DNA of 64,000 nucleotides from Microbacterium sp. BH-3-3-3 (lineage in GTDB: Bacteria; Actinomycetota; Actinomycetes; Actinomycetales; Microbacteriaceae): NCBI RefSeq assembly GCF_007679045.1, contig NZ_VEFS01000003.1, positions 1 to 64,000 on the forward strand, given 5' to 3'. Every line of letters begins with the position of its first letter. The stretch's first letter is position 1. The notes under the pieces were generated by a model. That model ran no database searches. It saw only the letters and a program-made list of their open reading frames with translations, and was not told the origin of the DNA. The position numbers were made by a program, and so were the translations under genes. Below, piece after piece: positions 28,764 through 37,410 of this stretch.

Positions 28764-29785
28764 CAGACCACGCCCCGGAACGTCCCGGCGCCGGCCAGGG
28801 GCATGGCATCCGACCCCAGCCTCTCGCGGGCGAGCAGATCGGCGGCGACGCGCATGATCGTCGAGGTGAGGGAGGTGTGCGGCTCGTAGCCCACCAGGTC
28901 GTGGGCCTTGGTGTTGTCGGGCACCCGCCGGCGCATGTCTTCGAACCCGGCGGCGTAGGCCTGCTCGTAGGGCACGAGCGCGATCTCGCTGCGACTGTCG
29001 AGGGTTTCGATGATCTCGCGCGCCAGATCGAGGATCGAGATCTCGCGCGCCCCGCCGAGGTTGTAGGCCTGCCCACGCGCCCGCGGGTCGCGCTCGATCT
29101 GCACCATCGCAGGGACGACGTCTTCGACGGCCGAGAAGCACCGCGTCTGCAGGCCGTCGCCGAACACCGTCAGCGGGTGCCCGCGCAGCGCCTGGCCCAC
29201 GAGGTTGGGCAGCACCATGCCGTAGCGCCCGGTCTGGCGCGGACCGACGGTGTTGAACAGGCGCACGATCGCGACGTCGAGACCCTCCTGGTCGCAGTAC
29301 GCCTTCGCGAACGCCTCGTCGATGCCCTTGGCTCCGGCATAGGTCCAGCGCGACAGCAGCGGGTCGCCGAGGATGCGGTCGGAGTCCTCGCGCAGTCGGT
29401 CGGCGGTGTTCTTGCCGTAGACCTCGCTCGTGGACACCAGAAGGACCGAGGCCTGATGCTCGATCGCGGCGGTCAGCACGTTCTCGGTGCCGTGGATGTT
29501 GATGCGCAGGCCCCGCAACGGCTGCTCGACGATGAGCTTGACGCCCACCGCAGCGGCCAGGTGGAACACGCGATCGCAGCCGCGGATGGCGGTGTCGACG
29601 GTCTTGGCGTTGAGGATCGAGCCGTGGATCATCTCGAGCCGCGGGTCGTGGGCCACCCCCGCGAGGTTGCGCGCCGACCCAGTGGACAGGTCGTCGAGCA
29701 CGACGACCTCGTCGCCGCGATCGAGCAGGTGTTCGACGAGGTGGCTGCCGACGAAGCCGGCGCCGCCGGTGACGAGTGTCTTCAT
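28763..29785 (-). CDS. NAD-dependent nucleotide-sugar epimerase/dehydratase (extended SDR)
   Basis: 340 residues. N-terminal TGGAGFVGSHL NAD-binding motif, VFHLAAAVGV, catalytic Ser in STSEVYG, and Tyr-x3-Lys as YAGAKG. Extended SDRs of this type act on UDP-GlcNAc, UDP-glucose or dTDP-glucose; the substrate is not settled by sequence. Good GGAGG site before ATG 29785. It sits between the dehydrogenase and glmS, so 4-epimerisation of a hexosamine or hexosaminuronic acid nucleotide is the simplest guess. Confidence 0.8.
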   Translation of the reverse strand: MKTLVTGGAGFVGSHLVEHLLDRGDEVVVLDDLSTGSARNLAGVAHDPRLEMIHGSILNAKTVDTAIRGCDRVFHLAAAVGVKLIVEQPLRGLRINIHGTENVLTAAIEHQASVLLVSTSEVYGKNTADRLREDSDRILGDPLLSRWTYAGAKGIDEAFAKAYCDQEGLDVAIVRLFNTVGPRQTGRYGMVLPNLVGQALRGHPLTVFGDGLQTRCFSAVEDVVPAMVQIERDPRARGQAYNLGGAREISILDLAREIIETLDSRSEIALVPYEQAYAAGFEDMRRRVPDNTKAHDLVGYEPHTSLTSTIMRVAADLLARERLGSDAMPLAGAGTFRGVV

Positions 29786-29823
29786 GTGCGATCCTCCGGA
29801 TGCGGGGTAGACCGGAACGCCGC

Positions 29824-31173
29824 TCACAGGAGCACCCGCCCGGCGATGTCGGAGCTGCGGTAAGTGCCGTCGACGACGACCGCGTCGCCGTCGAGCCACG
29901 CCAGGTCGGCGTCGTGGTGGCGGGTGTGCACGAGCACGATGTCGGGGTGGAACGCCGCCGGATCGGGCAGCGAGTCGCGCTCGCGACCGGAATCGAGGTG
30001 GATGTGCGGGGCGTGCGTGTCGACGTACTGCACCTCGGCGCCGACGTCGATGAGGTGGTCGATGATCTCGAGGGCGGGGGACTCGCGCAGGTCGGCGACG
30101 TCGGGCTTGTAGGTGACGCCGACGACGAGCACGCGGGCGCCGAGCGTGCCCTTGCCGGCGCGACCCAGCACGTCGCGGATGCGGTCGACCACCCGGCGCG
30201 GGCGTGCGGCGATGCGCGTCATCGCCTCGGTGATGACCCCCGCGTCGACGTGCAGCGCCTTGAGCTGCCAGAGCAGGTAGTGCGGATCGCACGGGATGCA
30301 GTGCCCGCCGACCCCGGGACCGGGGTAGAACGCCATGAAGCCGTAGGGCTTGGTGCTCGCGGCCTCGATCACCTCGGTGACGGGCACGTCGAGTGCTCCG
30401 CAGATGTCGGCGAACTCGTTGGCGAGGGCGATGTTGACGGCGCGGAAGGTGTTCTCGAGCAGCTTCGTCATCTCGGCGGTGGCCAGGCTCGACACCCGGT
30501 GCACCCGCGCGGCGTAGCGGGCGAGCAGGCGCGCGCCCTCCTCCTCGCACTGCGGGGTGGCGCCGCCCACGACGCGGGGGACGACCTCTTGCGCGAAGCC
30601 GATGTTGCCGGGGTCGATGCGCTCGGCGCTGAAGGTGACGAACACGTCGCGGCCGATCTCGAACCCGCGCTCGCGCAGGGGAGCCTCGACGAGGTCGTGC
30701 GTGCAGCCGACGTAGGTGGTCGAGGTGAGCATGACGAGCTGACCGGGGCGGGCGGCGGCGACGACGGTGGCGCATGCCGCCCGCAGCGGGGCGAGGTCGG
30801 GGACCTGCTGGTGGTCGACCGGAGTCGGTACGCACACGATGATGGCGGCGGCCCGCGAGAGCTCGGCCGTGTCGCTGGTGAGGCGGAACGCCGCGGGCGT
30901 CCGTAGCGCCGTGTCGAGGCGTTCGCGGTCGGTGTCGATGAGGTCGGCGCCGCGCGCGGCGATGGTGCGCAGCCGGCGGGGCGAGACGTCGAGCGCCAGG
31001 ACCCGCGAGCCGCTGGCGTGGTAGGCCAGGGCCGTCGGGAGTCCGACGTAGCCGAGCCCCACGATCGCGACGTCGAAGTCGAACGCCGGCGAGGGCGGGG
31101 TGAGCGGGGCGGTGTCGTGAGTACGCGGCTGAGACGGGGCGAGTTCGTCAGCGCGGACGTCGATCGTGGACAT
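29824..31173 (-). CDS. Nucleotide-sugar dehydrogenase, WbpA/UDP-GlcNAc 6-dehydrogenase type
   Basis: 449 residues. Rossmann start VAIVGLGYVGLPTALAY, then PTPVDHQ, FSAERIDPGN, KLLENTFRAVNI, and the catalytic loop PGPGVGGHCIPCDP. The PYGFMAFYPGPGVGGHC context is typical of UDP-GlcNAc or UDP-ManNAc 6-dehydrogenases rather than UDP-glucose dehydrogenases (GFGGSCFPKD). It therefore probably makes a UDP-N-acetylhexosaminuronic acid. ATG 31173 has GGAGG six nt upstream; ATG 31179 overlaps that site. First gene of the leftward operon, divergent from the GT2 gene. Confidence 0.85.
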   Translation of the reverse strand: MSTIDVRADELAPSQPRTHDTAPLTPPSPAFDFDVAIVGLGYVGLPTALAYHASGSRVLALDVSPRRLRTIAARGADLIDTDRERLDTALRTPAAFRLTSDTAELSRAAAIIVCVPTPVDHQQVPDLAPLRAACATVVAAARPGQLVMLTSTTYVGCTHDLVEAPLRERGFEIGRDVFVTFSAERIDPGNIGFAQEVVPRVVGGATPQCEEEGARLLARYAARVHRVSSLATAEMTKLLENTFRAVNIALANEFADICGALDVPVTEVIEAASTKPYGFMAFYPGPGVGGHCIPCDPHYLLWQLKALHVDAGVITEAMTRIAARPRRVVDRIRDVLGRAGKGTLGARVLVVGVTYKPDVADLRESPALEIIDHLIDVGAEVQYVDTHAPHIHLDSGRERDSLPDPAAFHPDIVLVHTRHHDADLAWLDGDAVVVDGTYRSSDIAGRVLL

Positions 31174-31548
31174 CTTCATCCTCCAACAGCGGGTCCGAGA
31201 GGACGGCGGGGGAAATGCGGCGCCCCCTCGGACGAATCGGGTGGTGCGTCAGCTGGCGAGGTGGTATCGGAGCTGATCCGCGGTTCACAGTGCTGCGCCG
31301 GGCACGGGCGGGTCAAGGAACCCGGGGCGATCATGCGGGGTCCCGCGGACCGCAACCGGATATGCGGGAAACCGCAACAGCGACTGCGGGCCGACGCGGT
31401 CGCAGCGGGGCCCTGCTCGCGTACGGTCGGGCTCGACACGGCATCCGCTCGCTCGTCTCGTACACGCGATCCGGATGCCGCCGCCGCCCCGCGACCCGAA
31501 ACCGCGACCCGAAACCCTCGCCCCGAAGACCCGAAGAGGTGGGATGCC
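31174..31548. other. Regulatory spacer between divergent polysaccharide genes
   Basis: 375 bp without a credible gene. It must contain both promoters. Several inverted repeats share TGCGG/CCGCA arms: 31334-31354 (with an inner GCGGG-GT-CCCGC) and 31363-31376 (TGCGG-GAAA-CCGCA). They are possible operators for the locus, perhaps for the large LuxR regulator encoded next to the GT2 gene. No -10 was assigned with confidence. Confidence 0.5.
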
Positions 31549-32871
31549 ATGACCTCCGCTCTCGTCGTGCTCGTCGCCGTCTGCACGGTGGGCGTGTCCA
31601 CGCTCGTCTGGGGCCTGGCGGCACTCTGCCGGCTCGTCGCCGAGCGTCGGCCCGCCGCGAGCCTGCTGGCGCCGTCGATGTACTACCGCCCCGCCGACGT
31701 CGCCGTGCTCATCGCCGCGCACAACGAGGAACTCGTCATCGCCGACGCCGTGCTCGCGGCCCGTCGACTGGTGCCGGAGGGGAACGTCTTCGTCGTCTCC
31801 GACGGCTCGAGCGATGCCACCGTCGCCCGCGCGCGCGACGCGGGGGCCGTGGCGTGGGACTTGCGGCCCAACCGCGGCAAGGCCGGGGCGATCCGCGCCG
31901 GACTCAAGCACTTCCGCATCGCCGAGCGCTTCGCCCTGCTGCTGCTGCTCGACGCCGACTCCCGCCCACGCCCCGACTACCTGCGCACGGCCCTGCCGCA
32001 GTTCACCGACGACGGCGTCGTGGCCGTCGCGGGGCGGGCGACGACGTCGACGGAGGCCCCTGCCACGCGCATGGGGCGCTTCCTCACCGCGTACCGCGAG
32101 CGCACCTACGTGTGCACGCAGTACCTGCACAAGTTCGGCCAAGCGGCGCAGGGGGCGGATGCCGTGGCGATCGTGCCCGGCTTCGCGAGCCTGTACCGCA
32201 CGGATGTGCTCGACCGCATCGACATCGACGCGCCCGGGTTGTCGATCGAGGACTTCAACATGACCTTCGAGGTGCACGCCAAGAAGCTCGGACGCATCGC
32301 CTTCCACCCGGAGTGCGCGATCGCCGAGACCCAGGATCCCGGCGTGCTGCGCGACTATTCATCGCAGGTGCGGCGGTGGAGCCTCGGCTTCTGGCAGACG
32401 GTGCGCCGGCACGGTCCTCACCGCGGGGTCTTCTGGGCTTCGGTCGGTCTCTTCGCCCTCGAGACGGTCGTGTCGAGTCTCGTACTCGTGGCCGTGCTGC
32501 CGGTGCTGCTCGTCGCGACCGCGGCGGCGCTGGTGGGCGCGCTCGGTAGCGGGGAAGTCGCCGCCACGGCCGCCGAGGTCGCCGCCGTGCTGCCGGTGGG
32601 ACCGCTGCTGCTGGGGTTCCTGCTCGTCGACCTCACGATGAGCGCCTTCGTCTGCCTGGTGTCGGGAACGCGGCCGCGCGTGGCGATGCTGCTGTACCCG
32701 CTCATGCGGGTCTGGGACGCGGCCCTGTGCCTGCGCGCGCTCACCGCGGCGCTCGGGCGACCTTCCGACGGTCGCTGGCGCAGTCCCGACCGACGCCCCG
32801 CCGCGGTCCCGGCGGCGACGGCGCGGCTCGCGCTCCGCGCAGATGCGCGATCGGCTGCACACGCGAGGTGA
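31549..32871 (+). CDS. Processive family 2 glycosyltransferase (membrane polysaccharide synthase)
   Basis: 440 residues. One N-terminal membrane helix, GT2 domain with VAVLIAAHNEE, VSDGSSDAT, LLLLDADSR (metal/UDP site), the acceptor region GFASLYR, the base region SIEDFNMTFE, and QVRRW, then three to four C-terminal helices that form the export channel. This is the layout of hyaluronan, chitin or poly-GlcNAc synthases. It probably polymerises and secretes a hexosamine or hexosaminuronic polymer. ATG 31549 behind GAAGAGGTGGG. The last ~13 codons lie in DNA that is an antisense copy of a LuxR gene end. Confidence 0.85.
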   Translation: MTSALVVLVAVCTVGVSTLVWGLAALCRLVAERRPAASLLAPSMYYRPADVAVLIAAHNEELVIADAVLAARRLVPEGNVFVVSDGSSDATVARARDAGAVAWDLRPNRGKAGAIRAGLKHFRIAERFALLLLLDADSRPRPDYLRTALPQFTDDGVVAVAGRATTSTEAPATRMGRFLTAYRERTYVCTQYLHKFGQAAQGADAVAIVPGFASLYRTDVLDRIDIDAPGLSIEDFNMTFEVHAKKLGRIAFHPECAIAETQDPGVLRDYSSQVRRWSLGFWQTVRRHGPHRGVFWASVGLFALETVVSSLVLVAVLPVLLVATAAALVGALGSGEVAATAAEVAAVLPVGPLLLGFLLVDLTMSAFVCLVSGTRPRVAMLLYPLMRVWDAALCLRALTAALGRPSDGRWRSPDRRPAAVPAATARLALRADARSAAHAR

Positions 32872-32970
32872 TTCCGAGCCGTGCAGGTGCGGTGATTCCC
32901 GCATGCGGGAGCCAGCGCTCAGCCCGACGCTCCGTCCACGCGCGCGACCGCCCGTGCGTGCACGCGAGGT
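32841..32970. repeat. Decayed copies of a LuxR gene 3' end
   Basis: 32841-32879 matches 33016-33054 (inside the LuxR regulator) at about 34 of 39 positions. Read on the minus strand it still encodes LGITSRVQPIAHL, the end of a LuxR helix-turn-helix. A shorter third copy (TGCACGCGAGGTGA) lies at 32957-32970. The first copy overlaps the GT2 3' end in antisense. A palindrome TCCCGCATGCGGGA (32897-32910) lies between. Confidence 0.75.
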
Positions 32971-32996
32971 GACCTCGAGGGTGCAGAACCTCCCGC

Positions 32997-35525
32997 TCAG
33001 CCCACCGCGCCGTGCAAGTGCGCGATCAGCTGCACGCGCGAGGTGATCCCGAGCTTGCGGTAGATCCCGGTCAGGCGCAGTTCGACGGTGCGCAGCGAGA
33101 TGTACAGGGCTGCGGCGATCTCGCGATTGCGCAGGCCGCGCTCCACGAGAGCGACGATGTCCTGTTCGTTCGGCGAGAGCGCGCCGGTGTCGAGCGACCC
33201 CTCGGACGCCGGGGTGAGGGCGCGGATCGCGCCCGTGGGGTCGTCGGGCAGGCAGCGCAGCCGCGCGAGACGCAGGTTCTCGCGCTCGAAGGGGGCGTCG
33301 TCGGGCCGGAAGAGGGCGGCGACCTCGGAGAACGCGGCGGCCCCCTCGTGCGCCGAGCGGCACACGGCGCGGGCGCGGGCGAGCGCGAGCTGCGTCCACC
33401 GCCGGGGAGAGGCGGCGGCGAGCCGCTCGAGGCGGTCGAGTTCGTGCAGGGCCTCGGCGCGGCGTCCGGCGAGCCACAGGGCCTCGACGAGATCGGCGGC
33501 GATGCGCATGACGGCGGGGTCGGCGTCGGGGGCCGTCGCCTGCGCGGTGCGGAGCTGGTCGACGGCATCCGCGGGTCGTCCCTCTCGGAGGGCGAGCAGT
33601 CCGTCGATGGCGCAGAACCACGGCAGCAGCGCCGTCGCGCGCTCGCGACGCGCACGCTCGCGTCCCTGGCGGACGAGCTCGGCGGTACGCGAGGGTGGAG
33701 TCTCCAGCAGCGCCGCCGCGGCGAGGATGAGCGTGCTCGCCGCGTCGGGCCGACGACCGGGCAGCCATTCGTGCTGCCAGGCCGTGACCGCCTCGCGCGC
33801 GGCGGTCGGGTCGCCGGCGCGCACCTCGGCGGTGACCAGCTGACGCAGGAGGTGCTCGCGCCACAGCGGAGCGAGCCGCGGCCGGCGGTCGAGCTGGGCG
33901 CGGATCGTCTGTCGCGCCGACGCGTAATCCTCGCGCAGCAGCTGCACGCCGGCGGTGAGGATCGCCTCGTCGGCGGGGGATTCGCCCGCCTCGATGAGGT
34001 GCACGGGGGACACCTCCGGGCAGTGGCCGCCCAACTCGCGCGTCATGTGCGCCAGCAGCGCCGTGCGGGTGGAGGCGACGCCGATCTCCACGGCGGTCGA
34101 GATGCGCTCGGCGGCCAGGTGCACCTCTCCGCGGTGCAGGTGCAGGGCCGCGCTCTCGCAGAGGAGTCTCTCGGATGCCGCGGCCTCGGCGCCGACGCCG
34201 GGTGCGACGTGCGTCAGGACGCTGTCGTCGACGACGTGGTCGACCACCGAGAGCGCGCGCAGCCGCGCCATCGCCCCGCGGGCGCGCGTGTCGGGGTCTG
34301 AACTCGCCCCGGCGCGGCGCAGGTAGTGCTGGCCCAGCTCGTCGTGCCCGCCGAACACGAGGGCCTCGCCGAGGTCGACGAGACGCCTCGAACGCAGGGC
34401 CTCGTCGATGTCACCGGCCAGCGCCCGCTCGGCGAACTCGACGGCCGCCATCGCCTCGCCCTCGTGGGCCAGCAGGACGGCTCCCGCGAGGAGGGGCTCG
34501 CGGTCGGCGTGCGGCTCGAGGAAGCTGCCGTGCCACCCGCGGATGGCGGGGTACGCCCCCGCGTGGTCGTCGGCTGCGCGCGCGTGCAGGCGCCGCCGGT
34601 CGTCGGCTCCGAGGCCGGCGTGGCGGCGCAGGCGGCGCGCCGGGTCGGCGATGCGGGCGAGCTGGCCGCGGACGACGACGAGTCCCTCCTCCACGAGGTC
34701 GTCGACGTCAGCGCCGCTCTCACGCGCTGCGCGCCGCAGACGATCGGTGCCGTACACCGGTCCGACCGCGAGCAGGTCGAGAAGCTCGCCCCACCGCGGA
34801 TCCAACGCCCGGACCTCGCGCCGCTGCCGGCGGCTGGGGGCCTGATCGCGCAGGCGCAGCGGCACGTTCAGCGGCTCGTCGCCGGTCGCCTCCGCGGCGC
34901 TCAGGCGGAGTCCCGCGAGCACGCCCGGATCACCCGCCGACAGCTCGGCGACGATGCGCAGCACGGCGGGTGCCGAGGCGTCGCCGAGAGCGGAGCGGGC
35001 GAGATCCACCGATTCGTCGAACGACAGCCGACGGACGCGCGTCTGCATCATGCCCGCGAAGTCGTGGCGCTCCTCCAGGGTCCCGCTCGTGGCCAGCACG
35101 CTCACGCCCGTGCCGCGGAGGCGCCCGAACACGTACGACAGCACCGTGATGCTCGCGCTGTCCATGTCGTCGAGGTCGTCGATCACCACGACGCACGCTC
35201 CGCCGCGCACGAGGTGCAGGGTGCGGCTGACTTCCTCGGCGATGAGGTGCTCGGGCCAGTCGCGACCGCGAGCCAGCACGCCGTCGACAGCCGCCCGGCG
35301 TCCGTCGTCGAGGGCGGCGGCCACCGCGGTGAGGCCCGACAGCGGCCACATGCGCTCGTTCGGGCTGACGGTAACCAGCACGGCCCCGTGTCGAGCGGCG
35401 AGCTCACGTGCCAGGGCCGTCTTGCCCGACCCGCTCTCGCCGACGAACAGGCCCGCGGATCCACTGCCCGACCCGACCAGGTCCGACGCGACCCGTACTT
35501 CTCGCTCACGTCCAACAAATGGCAT
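32997..35525 (-). CDS. Large ATP-binding LuxR-family regulator (LAL type)
   Basis: 842 residues. N-terminal AAA/STAND ATPase: VGREREV, Walker A GESGSGKTA, Walker B CVVVIDDLDD. A long helical, TPR-like middle follows, and a C-terminal LuxR helix-turn-helix (LSPNEQDIVALVERG, NREIAAALYISLRTVELRLTGIYRKLGI). It is an ATP-dependent transcription activator, probably of the adjacent polysaccharide genes. ATG 35525 has a GAGGAG site; an upstream in-frame ATG adds an atypical basic segment. Copies of its final codons lie just beyond its stop. Confidence 0.85.
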   Translation of the reverse strand: MPFVGREREVRVASDLVGSGSGSAGLFVGESGSGKTALARELAARHGAVLVTVSPNERMWPLSGLTAVAAALDDGRRAAVDGVLARGRDWPEHLIAEEVSRTLHLVRGGACVVVIDDLDDMDSASITVLSYVFGRLRGTGVSVLATSGTLEERHDFAGMMQTRVRRLSFDESVDLARSALGDASAPAVLRIVAELSAGDPGVLAGLRLSAAEATGDEPLNVPLRLRDQAPSRRQRREVRALDPRWGELLDLLAVGPVYGTDRLRRAARESGADVDDLVEEGLVVVRGQLARIADPARRLRRHAGLGADDRRRLHARAADDHAGAYPAIRGWHGSFLEPHADREPLLAGAVLLAHEGEAMAAVEFAERALAGDIDEALRSRRLVDLGEALVFGGHDELGQHYLRRAGASSDPDTRARGAMARLRALSVVDHVVDDSVLTHVAPGVGAEAAASERLLCESAALHLHRGEVHLAAERISTAVEIGVASTRTALLAHMTRELGGHCPEVSPVHLIEAGESPADEAILTAGVQLLREDYASARQTIRAQLDRRPRLAPLWREHLLRQLVTAEVRAGDPTAAREAVTAWQHEWLPGRRPDAASTLILAAAALLETPPSRTAELVRQGRERARRERATALLPWFCAIDGLLALREGRPADAVDQLRTAQATAPDADPAVMRIAADLVEALWLAGRRAEALHELDRLERLAAASPRRWTQLALARARAVCRSAHEGAAAFSEVAALFRPDDAPFERENLRLARLRCLPDDPTGAIRALTPASEGSLDTGALSPNEQDIVALVERGLRNREIAAALYISLRTVELRLTGIYRKLGITSRVQLIAHLHGAVG

Positions 35526-35628
35526 CCGAACGCTCCTCGCGCGAATCAGGATGCCCCCCACCCGAATCGTACGAGCACGGGCCGCCCACGACAAGAGACG
35601 TCAGCCGCGAGTACACCGAGCAAGAAGC

Positions 35629-35658
35629 AGAGACCGGATGCCATGGCATCCGGTCTCT
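35629..35658 (-). terminator. Terminator of the pentose-phosphate operon
   Basis: A perfect 30-nt palindrome with GGATGCC-ATGGCATCC at the centre lies 16 nt beyond the pgl stop. It is the same design as the hairpin after rbpA. Confidence 0.8.
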
Positions 35659-35674
35659 GCAGAAGGGTCGAGGC

Positions 35675-36466
35675 TCAGTACTCGCGGTCGATGAGCTGCG
35701 GGGGCACCTGATCGGCGGCGACCTCGTCGACGAAGAACGCCGTGCGTCGGCGGCCCTTCGCCCCGGCGGCCGGGACGCTCTGGTAGCTCGCGCCCGCGAG
35801 GGCGAGACCGAGGGCGGCGGCCTTGTCGGCTCCCGCCACGACCATCCAGACGCGCTTCGACGAGTTGATGACCGGCCGCGTCAGCGAGACGCGGTCGCTC
35901 GGCGGCTTGGGGGAGTTGCGCACCGGCACGGTTGCGCGGTCGGTGACCGAGATCTCCGGCCGGTCGGGGAACAGCGACGCGATGTGCGCATCGGGACCCA
36001 CGCCCAGGAAGCAGATGTCGAACGACGGCCAGGGGCCGGTCTCGCTGCGGTCCGAGGGGGCGAACTGCGCGAGCTCGTCGGCGTAGGCGATCGCGGCGGC
36101 ATCGAGGTCGAGCCCGTCGTCGGTCGAGGCGACGACGTGGATGTTCTCGGCCGGGATGTCGAGGTGGTCGAGGAACGCCTCGCGGGCCTGCTTCTCGTTG
36201 CGGTCGTCGGAGTCGCGCGGCACGAACCGCTCGTCACCGAACCAGAAGTGCACGAGCGACCAGTCGATCTCGCCGACCCGCTCGTCCTTCGCCGCGGTGT
36301 GCAGCACGGCTCCGCCCATCGTGCCGCCGGTGAGGCAGACGTGCATGCGCTTGCCTTCGGCGACGCGCTTGACGACGCGGTTCATGAACCGCGTCGCGAC
36401 GTACGATGCCAGGGCGTCGGCGTCCGCCTTGATGATGACCTGCTTGACGGCGCCGTTCTCGGTCAC
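35675..36466 (-). CDS. pgl: 6-phosphogluconolactonase
   Basis: 263 residues. Hydrolyses 6-phosphoglucono-lactone in the oxidative pentose-phosphate path. DevB/SOL fold landmarks: VCLTGGTMGG, WFGDERFVPRDSDDRNEK, LGVGPDAHIASLFPD. GTG 36466 overlaps the opcA stop (GTGA). Last gene of the operon. Confidence 0.95.
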   Translation of the reverse strand: MTENGAVKQVIIKADADALASYVATRFMNRVVKRVAEGKRMHVCLTGGTMGGAVLHTAAKDERVGEIDWSLVHFWFGDERFVPRDSDDRNEKQAREAFLDHLDIPAENIHVVASTDDGLDLDAAAIAYADELAQFAPSDRSETGPWPSFDICFLGVGPDAHIASLFPDRPEISVTDRATVPVRNSPKPPSDRVSLTRPVINSSKRVWMVVAGADKAAALGLALAGASYQSVPAAGAKGRRRTAFFVDEVAADQVPPQLIDREY

Positions 36467-37410
36467 GATGCACTCCGCTCGCTCGCGGCGAGGAGCAGGT
36501 CGTGACCCTCGGTGATGACCCGCCCGTACAGCAGGTCGGGGTCGAGGCGGCGCAGTTCTTCGGCGAGGCACTCGCGCAGCGTGCGGCGCGGGAACGCCAG
36601 ATCGTGCGTGGGCTGACCGGGCTGCGTGAGCACCGCGACACCGGACTCGGGCCGCTCGAGGAGCGTGTCGCCGCTCGGACGGGTGAGGCGCACCGACTTG
36701 ATGCCGCTGGCCCACTCGTCGGCGGGCAGGTAGGCGTAGTCGACGGGCGCGTCGAGCTTCATGCCGAGCCAGGCCGCCAGCAGGGCGGTCGACGGGGAAT
36801 CCGCCGCACCGCGCACCTCGATCGCGGTGACCGGCTCGAACGGCGGCTGGTCGAGGACCGCGGCCAGCTGTTCGCGCCAGCGCGTCACGCGGGTCCACGA
36901 GAAGTCGGTGTCGCCGGGCGCGTAGTGCTCGCCGAGCTGCGCGACCCACGCCGCCGGATCGGCCTGCGACGAGGCATCCGTGATGCGACGCTGCGCGATG
37001 CGACCGATCGCGGAGGTCGACGGGGTCTCGGGAGCCTCGGCGGGCCACCACGCCACGACGGGGGCGTCGGGCAGGAGGAGTCCGGTCACGAGGCTCTCGG
37101 CATTCGATCCCGCGGGGCCGTGCGCGCGCAGCACCACGACCTCGCTCGCGCCGGCGTCGCCGCCCACGCGGATCTGCGCGTCGAGACGCGGCTCCTCGTC
37201 GCTGTCGCCGAGGGAGACCGCGATCACCCGCATGGGGTGCTCGCGCGAGGCGTCGTTCGCGGCGGCGATGACCTCTTCTTCAGCGCCGTGGTGCGTGACG
37301 ATGATGAGCGTCAGCACGCGACCGAGGGCGACGGCGCCGCCCTCTTCGCGCACGCTGACGAGACTCTTCGAGATCGCGCTGACGGTGGTGTCGGGCAGAT
37401 CGATGATCAC
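36463..37410 (-). CDS. opcA: Glucose-6-phosphate dehydrogenase assembly protein OpcA
   Basis: 315 residues. Actinobacterial and cyanobacterial partner that assembles and activates Zwf; no catalysis known. Recognised from VIIDLPDTTVSAISKSLVSVREEGG, LPDAPVVAWWP and the C-terminal RRLDPDLLYGR. GTG 37410 overlaps the zwf stop and its own stop overlaps the pgl start, so the three proteins are translationally coupled. Confidence 0.94.
   Translation of the reverse strand: MIIDLPDTTVSAISKSLVSVREEGGAVALGRVLTLIIVTHHGAEEEVIAAANDASREHPMRVIAVSLGDSDEEPRLDAQIRVGGDAGASEVVVLRAHGPAGSNAESLVTGLLLPDAPVVAWWPAEAPETPSTSAIGRIAQRRITDASSQADPAAWVAQLGEHYAPGDTDFSWTRVTRWREQLAAVLDQPPFEPVTAIEVRGAADSPSTALLAAWLGMKLDAPVDYAYLPADEWASGIKSVRLTRPSGDTLLERPESGVAVLTQPGQPTHDLAFPRRTLRECLAEELRRLDPDLLYGRVITEGHDLLLAASERSAS

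Noticed and set aside
28740..28800. glmS ribozyme upstream of glmS
   Set aside because: The glmS start overlaps the upstream stop codon, leaving no leader for a ribozyme.
26727..28889. 720-codon open frame on the plus strand over glmS
   Set aside because: Antisense shadow of glmS and its neighbours; no motifs and no start signals.
31549..32871. GT2 gene as a true hyaluronan synthase with a HasB-type partner
   Set aside because: The dehydrogenase has the GGHCIPCDP loop of UDP-GlcNAc/ManNAc dehydrogenases, not the UDP-glucose type, so glucuronic acid supply is not supported.
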